Shown here: piece by piece, positions 49,378 to 58,566 of the stretch | Numbering within the stretch: the stretch's first letter is position 1 | Layout of the letters: every line of letters starts with the position of its first letter | Assembly: GCA_905221605.1 (NCBI GenBank) | Contig: CAJNDS010000054.1 | Location: 62,001 to 126,000, forward strand | From: Symbiodinium natans | Lineage: Eukaryota; Sar; Dinophyceae; Suessiales; Symbiodiniaceae | Length of the DNA: 64,000 nt | Direction: 5' to 3' | Notes under the pieces: generated by a model | Seen by the model: the letters and a program-made list of their open reading frames with translations, nothing else | Databases searched by the model: none | What the model was told of the DNA's origin: nothing | Position numbers and translations under genes: made by a program

Positions 49378-49510
49378 TAAACCCTATAGGGCGATCAAGC
49401 ACGTGGAGGAGGTTCTCTCGGAGCTGCGTGCTTTGGAGCGGGGGATTCAGGCCGAGGAGGAGGCTCGGCGCGAGAGGCCACGCCTAATACAGCAGCCCTG
49501 TAGCCAGTGA
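49378..49510 (+). CDS. Gene A last exon, helical C-terminus
   Basis: After the B element: KPYRAIKHVEEVLSELRA, LERGIQAEEEARRERPRL, IQQPCSQ, TGA at 49,508. Long charged amphipathic helix, coiled-coil-like. No internal ATG is needed because it is an internal/terminal exon. Best-supported 3' end of an upstream gene. Confidence 0.7.
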
Positions 49511-50118
49511 AGGCTCGGATGCTACGGAAGGGAATGCTGAAACCCTAGAACCCCTACCCTAGACCCTGATCCCTAACCCTACTCACGTCACCCTTATGGT
49601 TTTGTTTGTGAAGGTTTTCGGAGGCCACCTAAGTCTACCTGAGTATCCCTGTGCATCTGAGCTGAGGGGGGGGGGGTTCCGAAAACCAGGGTTCGTCCTA
49701 CCATGCTTGAGGATCTTAAGTTAAGGGGACCCTATAGTTCTTTGGTAGGGTTTAGGGTTAAGAGTTTGAGGTTAACAGGGAACATAGGTGTCTCTCGGTA
49801 GGCCCGACAGAAGGGTTTATTGCCCCAAAGCCTCCAACCCCAAAGTCCTCCTAGACCCCTGAACCCTTGCAACCCTAAACCCTAAACTCTACGCCCTAAC
49901 CCCAATAAGCCTTGAGCCCTAAATCCTGAAACCCTCAACCCTAAGTTTATATACCCTTTTCTTGAAATGAAGGAGCCCTACACCATAAATCTCTACATCC
50001 CAAACTGCCGGGTTTGTAGTTTAGGGTTTCAGGTAAGGGCCTTTAGGGCCCTTCGGGTCTTAGATTTCAGGCCTTTAGGGCCCTTTACAGCCCTTGGGGG
50101 CCCAAAGAAGTTGCCAAG

Positions 50119-50174
50119 GCCAGTCTCCGGGATGACCCAGGCTCAACGCGCGCCGGGGGCCTCAGTCAGCTGGG
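50119..50174 (+). CDS. Candidate exon, ASLRDDPGSTRAGGLSQL
   Basis: Acceptor AGTTGCCAAG, 18 codons plus 2 nt, donor GG|GTTAGGG. Lies between gene A and gene B. Confidence 0.4.
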
Positions 50175-50209
50175 GTTAGGGTTCAGGGCAGTTAGGGTTT
50201 AGGGTTTAC

Positions 50210-50325
50210 GTAGGCCCTTGGTGTTATATATATATATATATATCTATACCCCTATTGGGCTAAAGACTTCAGAAGAGGATCCTATCTAGGAATATATTCA
50301 AAGGGTTTGAGGAAGGGTCCCTATA
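50210..50325 (+). mobile_element. F-family introner-like element
   Basis: GTAGGCCCTTGGTGTTATATATATATA...CCTATTGGGCTAAAGACTTCAGAAGAGGATC..AGGAATATATTCAAAGGGTTTGAGGAAGGGTCCC. Right end less clear. Confidence 0.6.
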
Positions 50326-51252
50326 AACCTTATCAAAAAACTCTCAAACGCTAAACGCTAAGGGTTAAGGGAATATACTTTAACAATTATGGTCTATACC
50401 TTTTTTTGAGGGGTATATACCAGGATTACCCTGGGCACGGTTCCTTTCGCATGTGTTTTGGGCGTAGGGGGGCGGATGTGGGTTCAGTCTAGGGCGTAGG
50501 GTTTATAGGGTTTGGGCTTTAGGGTTAAGGGTTTTCAGTGTTTAGGATCGGGGCGAGGATAATGGAAGCCCTGACAACACAGCGCAGGGCCCTAAGTCCC
50601 TCAATTCGAAATTGAAACCCCACATAGTTCAAAAGGCTTAGCCCTTAGACCCCGCTGAACATCATAAACCCGAAGCCCTATAGGTATTCCACATGCAGCG
50701 GCTTAATCTTTATCCATCTGTACTTCTGAGATGAACTCACCCAAAAGCCAGTTCTGAATAACAAATAGGGCCCGACATTCGTCCGGCCCCAAAGAACCCT
50801 ACACCCTGACCCCGAAGCTCTCGATTTCACACCAGCATCGCACTCACTGAAAGAGGCCTTAATCGACTCGCTCACTGTTGCTTGGCAGAAATTCTGTTTT
50901 TGGGCAGCACCCTGGATTGCTTAGAGCTTGCACTTTAGCAGCCCGAAACCTACTTGTTGCGTAGCTCATGGCAACAGTTTGTTTTTTAGGAGTCTTAGGT
51001 ACAAGAGGGGTCTGGTCTAGGTCTTCGCACGCATTTAGCGTCGATTCTCGTAATTACAAGTCTATATGGACTTGGGTTTAGGGTTCACGGTTTAGGGTTT
51101 AGGGTTTAGTTTAGGGTTTCGGGTTTAGGGTTTGGCTATTGGTTTTGGTTTGCGGCTGGTCCCCTGCAAGTCATGTGGTTGAAGTGTTGGGAAGGGAAGT
51201 GTTAGATGCCTCGTTGCTTCATGGCGTAGAGCTTTATGGGGTGGGTTGGGGG

Positions 51253-51316
51253 AGTTTAGGGTTTAGGGTTTAGGGTTTAGGGTTTAGGGTTTAGGGTTTA
51301 GGGTTTAGGGTTTGGG
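51253..51316 (+). repeat. TTTAGGG array
   Basis: Nine copies. From 50,330 to 51,800 there are telomeric copies, an (A)n-rich block with C-run at 51,450-51,540 and weak ORFs only. Confidence 0.95.
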
Positions 51317-51814
51317 GTTTAGGGTTGGGGGAGTCTCGCAAGGCAAATGCAACGTCTTCCCCATAGGTATGGGATGGTGATCAGAGCTCATGCGGGCATT
51401 TGCCCAAAGTAGGGCACTACCAGCATGCTTATTGCGGGATTCCACCCACACCCCCCCCCCCCCTCCCCAAAAGAAAAAAAAGAAAAATAATATGTAAATA
51501 AGTAAAAAAGAAAAACAATGTATGTATGTATATATATATAAGATAGTTTTTGCCACACTTTGTGGGGCTGACAATGTGGTTTGAGCCCCTTCCGAAAAAG
51601 TGCAACCCACAATTTGGGAAACCCCGAATTCCGCAAATATCTCTGAAGCTCCAATATCCCTGACTGAAGGACCGTTCTTTATCTCCTATTCTGACCCTAA
51701 GACACTTTAAAGAATATTGATTCTGACCCTAAGACACTTTAAAGAATAACCCTAAACCTTAAACCGTAAACCCCAAGACACTTTAAAGAATATGTTCAAC
51801 TATGCGACTTGGAG

Positions 51815-51886
51815 ACCACAAAAGGCCTCCGAGGACTACTTGTCCTTCTGATCCTCGGCGGCAAGCTCCGGCACTCCCGGCCTAGG
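51815..51886 (+). CDS. Candidate exon, TTKGLRGLLVLLILGGKL
   Basis: After ACTTGGAG; reads TTKGLRGLLVLLILGGKL then RHSRPR, a hydrophobic stretch bounded by basic residues. An overlapping frame (NYATWRPQKASEDYLSF) is also open. Boundaries weak. Confidence 0.35.
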
Positions 51887-52602
51887 ATTTAGGGTTTCGG
51901 GTTTAGGGTAGGGTGAAGGGTTTCAGGGTGTAGGGTCTACGGATTTTGTATTTGTTTTTGACTCTCTCTCTCTCTCTCACTGAAGAGGGTTTAGGGTCAA
52001 GGGAATATCCTAACCCTCTAAACCCAAACAAACTTAAAGGCCTACAGTTATGCTCGATCCCCCTATGTACGTACCTGTGCGGGGGTAGGCCAGGTGCAGT
52101 TTCGGTCATACCCGGTTAGCTGGGGTGTAGGGTCTTGCTGTGTAGGGGTTTAGGTTTTGGGTCTAGGGCTTAGCTGGTCCAAAGTGTGCTTCTTCTAAAG
52201 GGGCTGGAGGTTGGGGAGTTCATCTTGAGCGTCTGATTTAGAGTTGACAGAACCCTGAACCCTACACGTCGAACGGGCTGCGTGAGTTGTTGGGTAGTAT
52301 GTTGCCTTTTTATAAGTACAGGGCTACTCCCGCAGGTCCCGCACATCGTGCGGAGTAAACCCTCAACCCCAAGCCCGAAACTCATGCAGAGAGCTGTTCT
52401 GGGTGCTAGGACTTCAGGACTTCAGGGTCATGCAAAAACCCAGGTGCAGGCACGAAGCGCCAGAGCCCAATCCCTGGGCCGTCAGCCCTGAACCCTGAAC
52501 CCTATGGCCCCGAATCCCTAAAGAGGGTTTAGGGTTTAGGGTGTAGGGTTTAGGGCTTCGGGTCCCAAACTCTTAGCCCAGAAGTAGGCGAGTGGGAGGC
52601 AG

Positions 52603-52660
52603 ATTCATGCAGCAAGTGCGGCAGCGGCGAGATTGGGCCGAAGGCTTGCGTGGAGGAAGG
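52603..52660 (+). CDS. Candidate exon, IHAASAAAARLGRRLAWR
   Basis: Acceptor GGGAGGCAG, 19 codons plus 1 nt, donor G|GTTTTATGG. Just upstream of the gene B start. Confidence 0.45.
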
Positions 52661-52832
52661 GTTTTATGGTTTCAGGCTTTTATAGGGCTTGGTCTCCTCA
52701 TGATTGTAGGGTTTAGGGTTTGGGGTTTATGGTTTAGGGTTTAGGGTTTACGGTTTAGGGCTCTAGTTGCTGCATGAGGATTCAGCCTTCATGCTTCAGC
52801 CCAAAGCCCCTGCAGCTTAGAGAGCTGTCACG

Positions 52833-52887
52833 ATGCCAGGCAGGGAGGTCGTACCCCTGCCAGACCTGGAGGACGTCCTGCTTGGAG
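52833..52887 (+). CDS. Gene B first coding exon
   Basis: ATG chosen because TAG at 52,818-52,820 is in frame upstream. Reads MPGREVVPLPDLEDVLLG plus G, donor G|GTGAGATT. The G joins AC of exon 2 to give Asp. The 5'UTR part may start at an acceptor CCCTGCAG at 52,815. Confidence 0.65.
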
Positions 52888-53170
52888 GTGAGATTCTGTT
52901 TGGGGGGAGGGTTTCAGGGTTTAAGGGTTTTAGGGTTTAGGGTGTAGGGTTTAGGGCCGGGATTCTGTTGGGGAAGGGATTAAGGGTTTGGGTTTTACGG
53001 TTTAATTCGGCCTGGAGGTGCGATTCGAGTTGGGGAGGTTGAACTTTGGATGCAGGGTCGGGATTTTGGTACCCTAAACCCTACAACGTAAAACCCCAAA
53101 ACCCTAAAACCCTAAAATCCCAAAATCCTAAAATCCTAAAACCCTAAAGCCCTAAACCCTATAGCGTCAG
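52888..53170 (+). other. Model intron: TTTAGGG at 5' side, CCCTAAA at 3' side
   Basis: Starts GTGAGATTCTG, has TTTAGGG-like copies at 52,915-52,955, then CCCTAAA-like copies at 53,080-53,160, and ends CGTCAG. The two sides are complementary. It is bracketed by two exons that join in phase, so it is the clearest example of the intron architecture. Confidence 0.65.
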
Positions 53171-53250
53171 ACGCCGGCAGCGAAGGCGGTGACGGCGCGT
53201 CCCCTCCCAGGGCTGTGCCCGTACGCGGCCTTCCGAAGGTCGTGGAGGAG
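53171..53250 (+). CDS. Gene B exon 2, AGSEGGDGASPPRAVPVR
   Basis: AC completes the codon from exon 1, then 26 codons: AGSEGGDGASPPRAVPVR, GLPKVVEE; donor GAG|GTGTGC. Confidence 0.65.
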
Positions 53251-53357
53251 GTGTGCAGAGACCCTTGAGTGGGGATAGGAAGTAGAGTGTTTAGGGTTTA
53301 GGGTTAAGGGTTTAGGGTTTGGGGTTTAGGGTTTGGGGTTTAGGGTTTAGGGTTTAG

Positions 53358-53449
53358 GTAGGCCCTTGGGGCATTTTTATTTCTTCCCTTGTTGGGTTTG
53401 AGGGGGTCATGTTCAGGAAGATTTTCAGGGCGTTGTAAGGGCCGCCTAG
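53358..53449 (+). mobile_element. F-family introner-like element
   Basis: GTAGGCCCTTGGGGCATTTTTATTTCTTCCC...AGATTTTCAGGGCGTTGTAAGGGCCGCCTAG. A 12-bp in-phase candidate microexon (LWLL) follows, ending at TTG|GTGAGTGT. Confidence 0.65.
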
Positions 53450-53670
53450 TTATGGTTGTTGGTGAGTGTATATTAGATTCCATTCGACTTCTTCGTATTG
53501 GAGTGTGTGTGTGTGTGTGTGCGCGCATGTGCGCATGTGTTCCTGATGCGTAGGGGTGTCCTTTGAAAAAGTACTAGCAATAAAAGCACAATTCATCTAG
53601 GGGTTTGTTTCAGAGTCCTTCAGAGTAAGGTTCCTTTCGTAACCGCCAGGGGTACCTAAATTAGATCCAG

Positions 53671-53721
53671 CCTCATATGAGGTTGGCTTTCCACCTTGCT
53701 TGGCTCCACTTCTCCCCCCAG
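53671..53721 (+). CDS. Gene B candidate exon, PHMRLAFHLAWLHFSPQ
   Basis: Acceptor TAGATCCAG, exactly 17 codons, donor CAG|GTATCA; phase 0-0, consistent with exon 2. Confidence 0.6.
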
Positions 53722-53786
53722 GTATCACTTTGCACCAAACGCGGCGAGGAATCAGCGTTTAGGGTTCAGAGTTTAGGGTTTGAGTT

Positions 53787-53840
53787 TAGGGTTAGGGATG
53801 ACGACCTCGGGGTTGGTGAAGTTGAACTTGCTGTGCAGGA
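53787..53840 (+). CDS. Gene B candidate segment, C2-like DDDLGVGEVELAV
   Basis: Open DDDLGVGEVELAVQDIVD. D-D-D-L-G-x-G-E-V-E-L matches a C2-domain loop plus strand, which in that family binds Ca2+ and phospholipid. The acceptor (GGGTTAG) and phase relative to its neighbours are uncertain. Confidence 0.35.
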
Positions 53841-53902
53841 CATCGTTGACCCAACTTAGCTGTACATATACGTATATATATATATATATAATACAATATT
53901 TG

Positions 53903-53933
<31 letters not shown>

Positions 53934-54005
53934 TATTTAACACAATACATAGATTCCCTTCAAAAAGAGTGGTATGTGTTCTATACCTTCAGTATTGGAA
54001 TTGAG

Positions 54006-54029
54006 ATTCTCCGCTCTGACTTCGTCAAG
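54006..54029 (+). CDS. Gene B candidate microexon, ILRSDFVK
   Basis: Acceptor GGAATTGAG, eight codons, donor AAG|GTACGG; phase 0-0. Confidence 0.45.
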
Positions 54030-54345
54030 GTACGGGGTTACTAGCATACCCTAGGTAGGCTCTGGGATGCTTATTCTAAGGGTTGTTCCATGGTCTGAGG
54101 GGTTTAGGGTTTAGGGTTTAGGGTTTAGGGTTTGGGGTTTAGGGTTTAGGGTTTAGGGTTTAGGGTTAGGGTTTAGGGCCCTTAGTATGGTCCCTTACCT
54201 CCTTTAAAGGGCTCCGAAGCATGGGCCCTTGGTTTGTTTTGGGAAAAACATCAAGGGTTCCCTTTTACGGGCCCATATAAAGAGACTATGCAACTACCCT
54301 TAGACCTATAACCCTAAACCCGAAACCCGAACCCCTATGATTCAG

Positions 54346-54385
54346 AAGTTTGGAGACCTGGGGAGGACGACCTGGAGAACATGGA
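54346..54385 (+). CDS. Gene B candidate exon, KFGDLGRTTWRTW
   Basis: Acceptor ATGATTCAG, 13 codons plus 1 nt, donor A|GTGAGC. Confidence 0.5.
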
Positions 54386-54772
54386 GTGAGCGATTCGGAC
54401 AAAAGAAGTGTGGCGGGGGTGAGGAGCACGCACGCAGAAGTCGAGCAAGTCACCTTTGGGCTTTGTAAAGCAGAGTAAAAAGCTCTACAACCCCAGAACC
54501 TAAAACACAAGAACCCCGCCCCCACCGCCCAAAAAACAAGTTGAACCCTCCGCACTGAAGCCCCTCAACCCCGCACCCCCAAACCCCCAAAACACCTAAA
54601 GCGGATAGCAGTTCGGCGACAGCATGCTGTCGAGAGTTGCCCTTTGAATTCGGCAATGCATAATGCATGACAGCGTGCACGTGTCCGAAAATGCGCCGGT
54701 TTAGGGTTTAGGGGTTTAGGGTTTAGGGTTTCGGGTTCTAGGTTTTGGGGTTTAGGGTTTAGAGGACTGAAG

Positions 54773-54874
54773 GTTCATGGGTAGTTATAAGTAGGGTTGC
54801 AAGTACCTTAAGTAAGGTGAAAATATTGTTTCTTCACCCATAACCCTACTTAGAACTGCCCGTGAACCTTCAAG
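54773..54874 (+). mobile_element. B-family introner-like hairpin
   Basis: GTTCATGGGTAGTTATAAGTAGGGTTGCAAG...CATAACCCTACTTAGAACTGCCCGTGAACCTTCAAG. The exon at 54,875 starts at its AG end. Confidence 0.8.
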
Positions 54875-54914
54875 TATGGTGACTGTTGAATCTCCAAAAT
54901 CTGTCAGACCCGAG
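54875..54914 (+). CDS. Gene B exon, MVTVESPKSVRPE
   Basis: Starts at the B element end; one start-phase base and 13 codons; donor GAG|GTGAAG, leaving phase 0 for 55,247. Confidence 0.6.
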
Positions 54915-55246
54915 GTGAAGACAGTTTTGAGGTGACTAAACTGCTACTTCCAGTACAGCTGGTGTAATATTCAGTTGACAGTTTATACAAAAAAGAGATA
55001 TAAACACATATACATGTACGTGGTGGTTTCCGAAAATAGGGGACCCCTAAAGTAAACCTTCAAGGTAGTAGGATTCCCTTATAATCAGCACCCCAATCGG
55101 TGCCCCTAATTTCGGAAGCCCCCCTAAACCCTAAACCCTCAACCCTCAACCCTAAACCCTAACCCTCAACCCTAAACCCTAAACCCTAAACCCTGAACCC
55201 TAAACCCTAACCCTCAACCCTAAACCCTAAACCCTAAACCCTCTAG

Positions 55247-55328
55247 AACCTTTCAAAACATCAGTTCATCCTGTTCGGCCAGATCACGCAGCCGAATCTT
55301 CTCCGAAAAGCCTGCGCTAGGACTCAGA
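55247..55328 (+). CDS. Gene B exon, NLSKHQFILFGQITQPNL
   Basis: Acceptor CCCTCTAG after CCCTAAA repeats; 27 codons plus A; donor A|GTAGTCCC, the start of an A-family element. Reads NLSKHQFILFGQITQPNL then LRKACARTQ. Confidence 0.7.
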
Positions 55329-55463
55329 GTAGTCCCTTGTTCCCTTTTTAGGGTCTAGCTTCCCTTATCAGCCCCTTTAAAAACCAAGAAGGAACCCCTA
55401 AACCCTAAACCCTAAACCCTAAACCCTAAACCCTAAACCCTTTCTCTTGGGTCTCGTTTCAAG
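55329..55463 (+). mobile_element. A-family intron with CCCTAAA array in its 3' part
   Basis: GTAGTCCCTTGTTCCC...GCTTCCCTTATCAGCCCC..AACCAAGAAGGAACCCC, then six CCCTAAA copies and CTTGGGTCTCGTTTCAAG. Lies exactly between two exons that join in phase. Confidence 0.7.
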
Positions 55464-55556
55464 ACACACATCCGCACCCTGTTGCCGAAGGCTACTTCGT
55501 GGCATCGGTGATTCGCATCCTCCTGGCCGATCCGACACGCTCTTGCGGTGTTCTGG
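55464..55556 (+). CDS. Gene B exon, THPHPVAEGYFVASVIRI
   Basis: AC completes the codon begun by 55,328, then 30 codons (THPHPVAEGYFVASVIRI, LLADPTRSCGVL) and G; donor G|GTAGTG. Confidence 0.7.
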
Positions 55557-55675
55557 GTAGTGACTAGGATGCCCAGTAGTGCCCTTGTTCCCTTTTGTGG
55601 GGGTTTCGGTTCCCTTCTAAACCCTTTTTAGCAAAAAGGGCACCCTTTGTCATCCCAGGTTACTGCGCAACCTAG
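55557..55675 (+). mobile_element. A-family element as an exact intron
   Basis: GTAGTGACTAGGATGCCCAGTAGTGCCC ... AAAAAGGGCACCCTTTGTCATCCCAGGTTACTGCGCAACCTAG. All 119 bp is element sequence; removing it joins G to GT (Gly) and keeps the frame. Confidence 0.8.
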
Positions 55676-55726
55676 GTCATAAGGGGGGAGTCCTTAGGCA
55701 AATACTAGTAGATCCAATCGACAAAG
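55676..55726 (+). CDS. Gene B exon, HKGGVLRQILVDPIDK
   Basis: GT completes Gly, 16 codons, plus G; donor G|GTATCC. Confidence 0.65.
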
Positions 55727-56038
55727 GTATCCTAAACGCTGAAGCCAGTTTTTTGGGGCTTCGTGCTGTGCATCTTTAGAGTACGAGGGTTCCCTTCACA
55801 TACACCTAATATGGCCCCCTTTCATTCCCTTATTGGGACCTTTCAAAAAGGGGCCCCCCAAAACCAAGGGCACAGCCTTGGAGGTCCGAGGTAGGGTCCC
55901 ATGATCTACGCCTTACGTGTCTGACACCCATTCAACAAAAGAGAAGCTATACGTCGGGTAACAAGCACCGCCAGGTTATCATGCTGAAACCCCCTAAAAC
56001 CCGCCTTTAACTCTAAGTTGTTCAGAAACGGTTTTCAG

Positions 56039-56100
56039 GCGAAGGGTTCTGGGTATCGGGCGCCCTCCTCCGTGACCATATTGGCTTCATGGGATGCAGG
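56039..56100 (+). CDS. Gene B candidate exon, AKGSGYRAPSSVTILASW
   Basis: Acceptor GGTTTTCAG, 20 codons plus 2 nt, donor GG|GTTTCGG. Confidence 0.5.
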
Positions 56101-56332
56101 GTTTCGGTTGGCCTGTTAGCCCAAGTTGAGGATTTAGGGTTTGTGCATACACCTGCAAGTCCTGCGACCCCTAAACATCCCCCCCCCCCCGCCCGCCAGC
56201 CCTGCAAGCCCTAAAGCTTCAGGGTTTACAGGGCTTGGAACCCCAAACTCTAAACCCTACACCCTACACCCTAAGCCCTAAACCCTAAACACTGACGCCA
56301 ACGGCTGCAAGTGTCATGAGGAGGGTGACCAG

Positions 56333-56405
56333 AACGCGAGCCACTTGACGCTGGTCAGCTGTGCGGGGGCCTAGCTGCTCCCAGGGGCATCTTGGGGCTG
56401 TCAGG
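56333..56405 (+). CDS. Gene B candidate exon, REPLDAGQLCGGLAAPRG
   Basis: Acceptor GTGACCAG, 2 nt plus 23 codons plus 2 nt, donor GG|GTTTCAG. Confidence 0.45.
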
Positions 56406-56715
56406 GTTTCAGTTTAGGGCTTAGGGTTTAGGGTTTAGGGTTTAGGGTTTGGGGTTTGGGGTTTGGGGTTTAGGGTTTAGGGTTTAGGGTTAGAGTTTGG
56501 GTTGCATGTTTGGGGTTTGGGGTTTAGGGTAGGGGGTTGTGTTTCCAAACCGTTCACCCTACCCTGAACCCTAAGTCCGAGAGCTGGATATATATATATA
56601 TATATATACATACATATATATATATATATATTTATTTATATTTGTATATGTTCCCAAGAGGGTCCTACCGAGAGTCATACCTAGGAATATCAGAGGGTTT
56701 TAAGATCCATTCTAG

Positions 56716-56752
56716 TATAGAACCTAAATCCTGCTCGCAAAGCAGACACCGG
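56716..56752 (+). CDS. Gene B candidate exon, IEPKSCSQSRHR
   Basis: Starts at the ATTCTAG right end of an F-like element, one start-phase base and 12 codons, donor CGG|GTCCC; phase fits 56,333-56,405. Confidence 0.5.
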
Positions 56753-57016
56753 GTCCCATGGACCCCAAAACGAACTGATTAAGTCACCAGTTGCAGGGGA
56801 GATGAAGGGCGGACACTGTGTCACTGCGCACTGCATTCCCTGAGCCCTAAACCCAAGCCCGAAACCCTAAACCCTAAGCCCTAAGCCCTGAGCCCTAAAC
56901 CTCACAGGATTCACAGGTCTTGCAGGGTTCTAAGGTTTTCAGTCCCGGGAGGCTGAACCCTTAGCTAGCGCCCAAGCTTGCAAGTGTAGTCCCCAAACCC
57001 TAACCTTAAACCCCTG

Positions 57017-57110
57017 GTGCTTAGTAGGGAACGAGGGAATTAGGGCCCTATATATACCCTTTAAGGGATTCTATGTGGCCCTCATTCCCTCATTCCCTAC
57101 TAAGAACCAG
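57017..57110 (+). mobile_element. H-family hairpin with GT and AG ends
   Basis: GTGCTTAGTAGGGAACGAGGGAATTAGGGCC ... GGCCCTCATTCCCTCATTCCCTACTAAGAACCAG: 27-bp near-perfect arms, starts GT, ends CAG. Related halves at about 13,560 and 31,940. Confidence 0.7.
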
Positions 57111-57146
57111 CTAAACGTGTTTTGGAACATTGTACCAATCCTGCAG

Positions 57147-57204
57147 TGAAGGGCACTTCTATGAGGAGCAGAGAGAGACGGAGAGAGAGAGAGAGAGAGC
57201 AAGA
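57147..57204 (+). CDS. Gene B candidate exon, EGHFYEEQRETERERERA
   Basis: Acceptor AATCCTGCAG, one start-phase base and 19 codons ending in a GA repeat, donor AGA|GTAAAC. An alternative frame from the H element end reads LNVFWNIVPIL. Confidence 0.45.
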
Positions 57205-57418
57205 GTAAACCCACAACTAAAGCTGTGTCACTTGTAGGTAAAAGACTCAGTTTAGGGGTTCGGGGGGTTTGGTTAGGGGTTCATGGCTTTGAAAAACCCC
57301 CTCGTTTAGGGGTTTGGGTGGGTTAAGTATAGGGGTTCATAACTTAAAAAATTTACAGTAAACCCTCAACCCGAAACCCTAAACCTAGTTTAGGGACTCA
57401 GAGCTGTTTTTCTGGAAG

Positions 57419-57508
57419 GTGCCGCTGTCCACTTGCTCTTGCTCTGCCTCCCCTTCAAGGGGATCTCGCAGCACCCGGCGATGCGCCTTGGCGGCGAATG
57501 AACTTAGG
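57419..57508 (+). CDS. Gene B candidate exon, VPLSTCSCSASPSRGSRS
   Basis: Acceptor TTCTGGAAG, exactly 30 codons, donor AGG|GTTTAGGG. Confidence 0.45.
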
Positions 57509-57837
57509 GTTTAGGGTTTAGGGTTTAGGGTTTAAGGTTTCGGGTTTAGGGTTTAGGGTTTAGGGTTTAGGGTTCAGTGAATTGTGGAAGGTTTAGGGCG
57601 GTGCTTTCCTCACAAGAACTGAGTTTCAAGTGTTTTTGGTGTCCAGATCCAGGCCTCTGTTTAGTTTTCTTATATTGGGCGGGACGCTGCCGGTCATAGT
57701 TAGGTTGAACGGCTCATCTAAACCCTATACCCTTTAAACTCTTTCAACTTATGGGATCGCGTACTACCCCCCGGCCTCCACTCACCCGACAGTTTGCCTT
57801 ATTGACAGTATGCTTCTTCACCCAATGAACCAAGCAG

Positions 57838-57860
57838 ACGTTGAGGATTGACAGCCTGGG
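57838..57860 (+). CDS. Gene B candidate microexon, TLRIDSL
   Basis: Acceptor CCAAGCAG, seven codons plus 2 nt, donor GG|GTAAAT. Confidence 0.35.
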
Positions 57861-58148
57861 GTAAATACCTCAAGAGGCTTCTATGGTTGCGCCGCTTTTT
57901 GGTGAAACAGTGTCCGGAACCCTAAACCCTAAATATTCTGGTACCTAGGCGCAAGAGTTCAAACTTTTTTCGGAAGCCACGACTCGAAGCCCCACCGCGC
58001 CCTAAGCATGTGGGGATCACCGAATATCCACGATGACACCAAGCACTCAACCCTAGGAAGCACGAATATCAATTAGGGCGTTTTAGGGTTTAGGGTTGAG
58101 GGTTGAGGATTTAGGGTTTAGGGTTCAGGGGCGAGGGATGTCTGGCAG

Positions 58149-58281
58149 GATTCAGCTGCCGCAGACGCTGAAGGAGGACGAGCGTATTGACCTTGAGTGG
58201 CACCAGCTATCAAAGCATTCTCATTTGAGTCGTTTGGATTCGCCCTCCGTTTCTGTGTCATCCGAGATGCACGGATCCTGA
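58149..58281 (+). CDS. Gene B likely terminal exon
   Basis: After TCTGGCAG: IQLPQTLKEDERIDLEWH, QLSKHSHLSRLDSPSVSV, SSEMHGS, TGA. 43 codons of mixed, non-repetitive composition. If instead read from ATG at 58,138 it would give MSGR first. Confidence 0.6.
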
Positions 58282-58566
58282 TTGCCCTGAACTCAAGCCC
58301 CAAATCCCTGAAGCCCTAAACCCTAAACCCTACACCCTGAACCCTAAACCCTAAACCCCTAAACCCTAACCCCTAAACTTTCAAGATTTAGGGTGTAGAG
58401 CTTAGGGCTCAGGGCTTAACCATGAACCCAAAGCCCTTAAGCGCCCCAAACCCGCAACTCCAGTAGAAGAGGACCCCGAAAGGGCTAGGGCTTAGGGTTA
58501 AGGTTCAGGGTTCAGGGTTTAGGGATTAGGGTTTAGGGTTCTAATCCTAAACCCTAAAGCATCCAG

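Larger units (their letters stand above)
52833..58281 (+). other. Gene B model (multi-exon, plus strand)
   Basis: Tentative span from ATG at 52,833 (in-frame TAG upstream at 52,818) to TGA at 58,279. At least 14 candidate exons lie between. Reading phase is conserved from exon 1 to exon 2, and separately across 54,875-54,914, 55,247-55,328, 55,464-55,556 and 55,676-55,726. Introns 1 and 4 to 6 contain TTTAGGG/CCCTAAA or A-family elements. No overall family recognised; one segment (53,787-53,840, DDDLGVGEVELAVQDIV) resembles a C2-domain strand. Confidence 0.5.
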
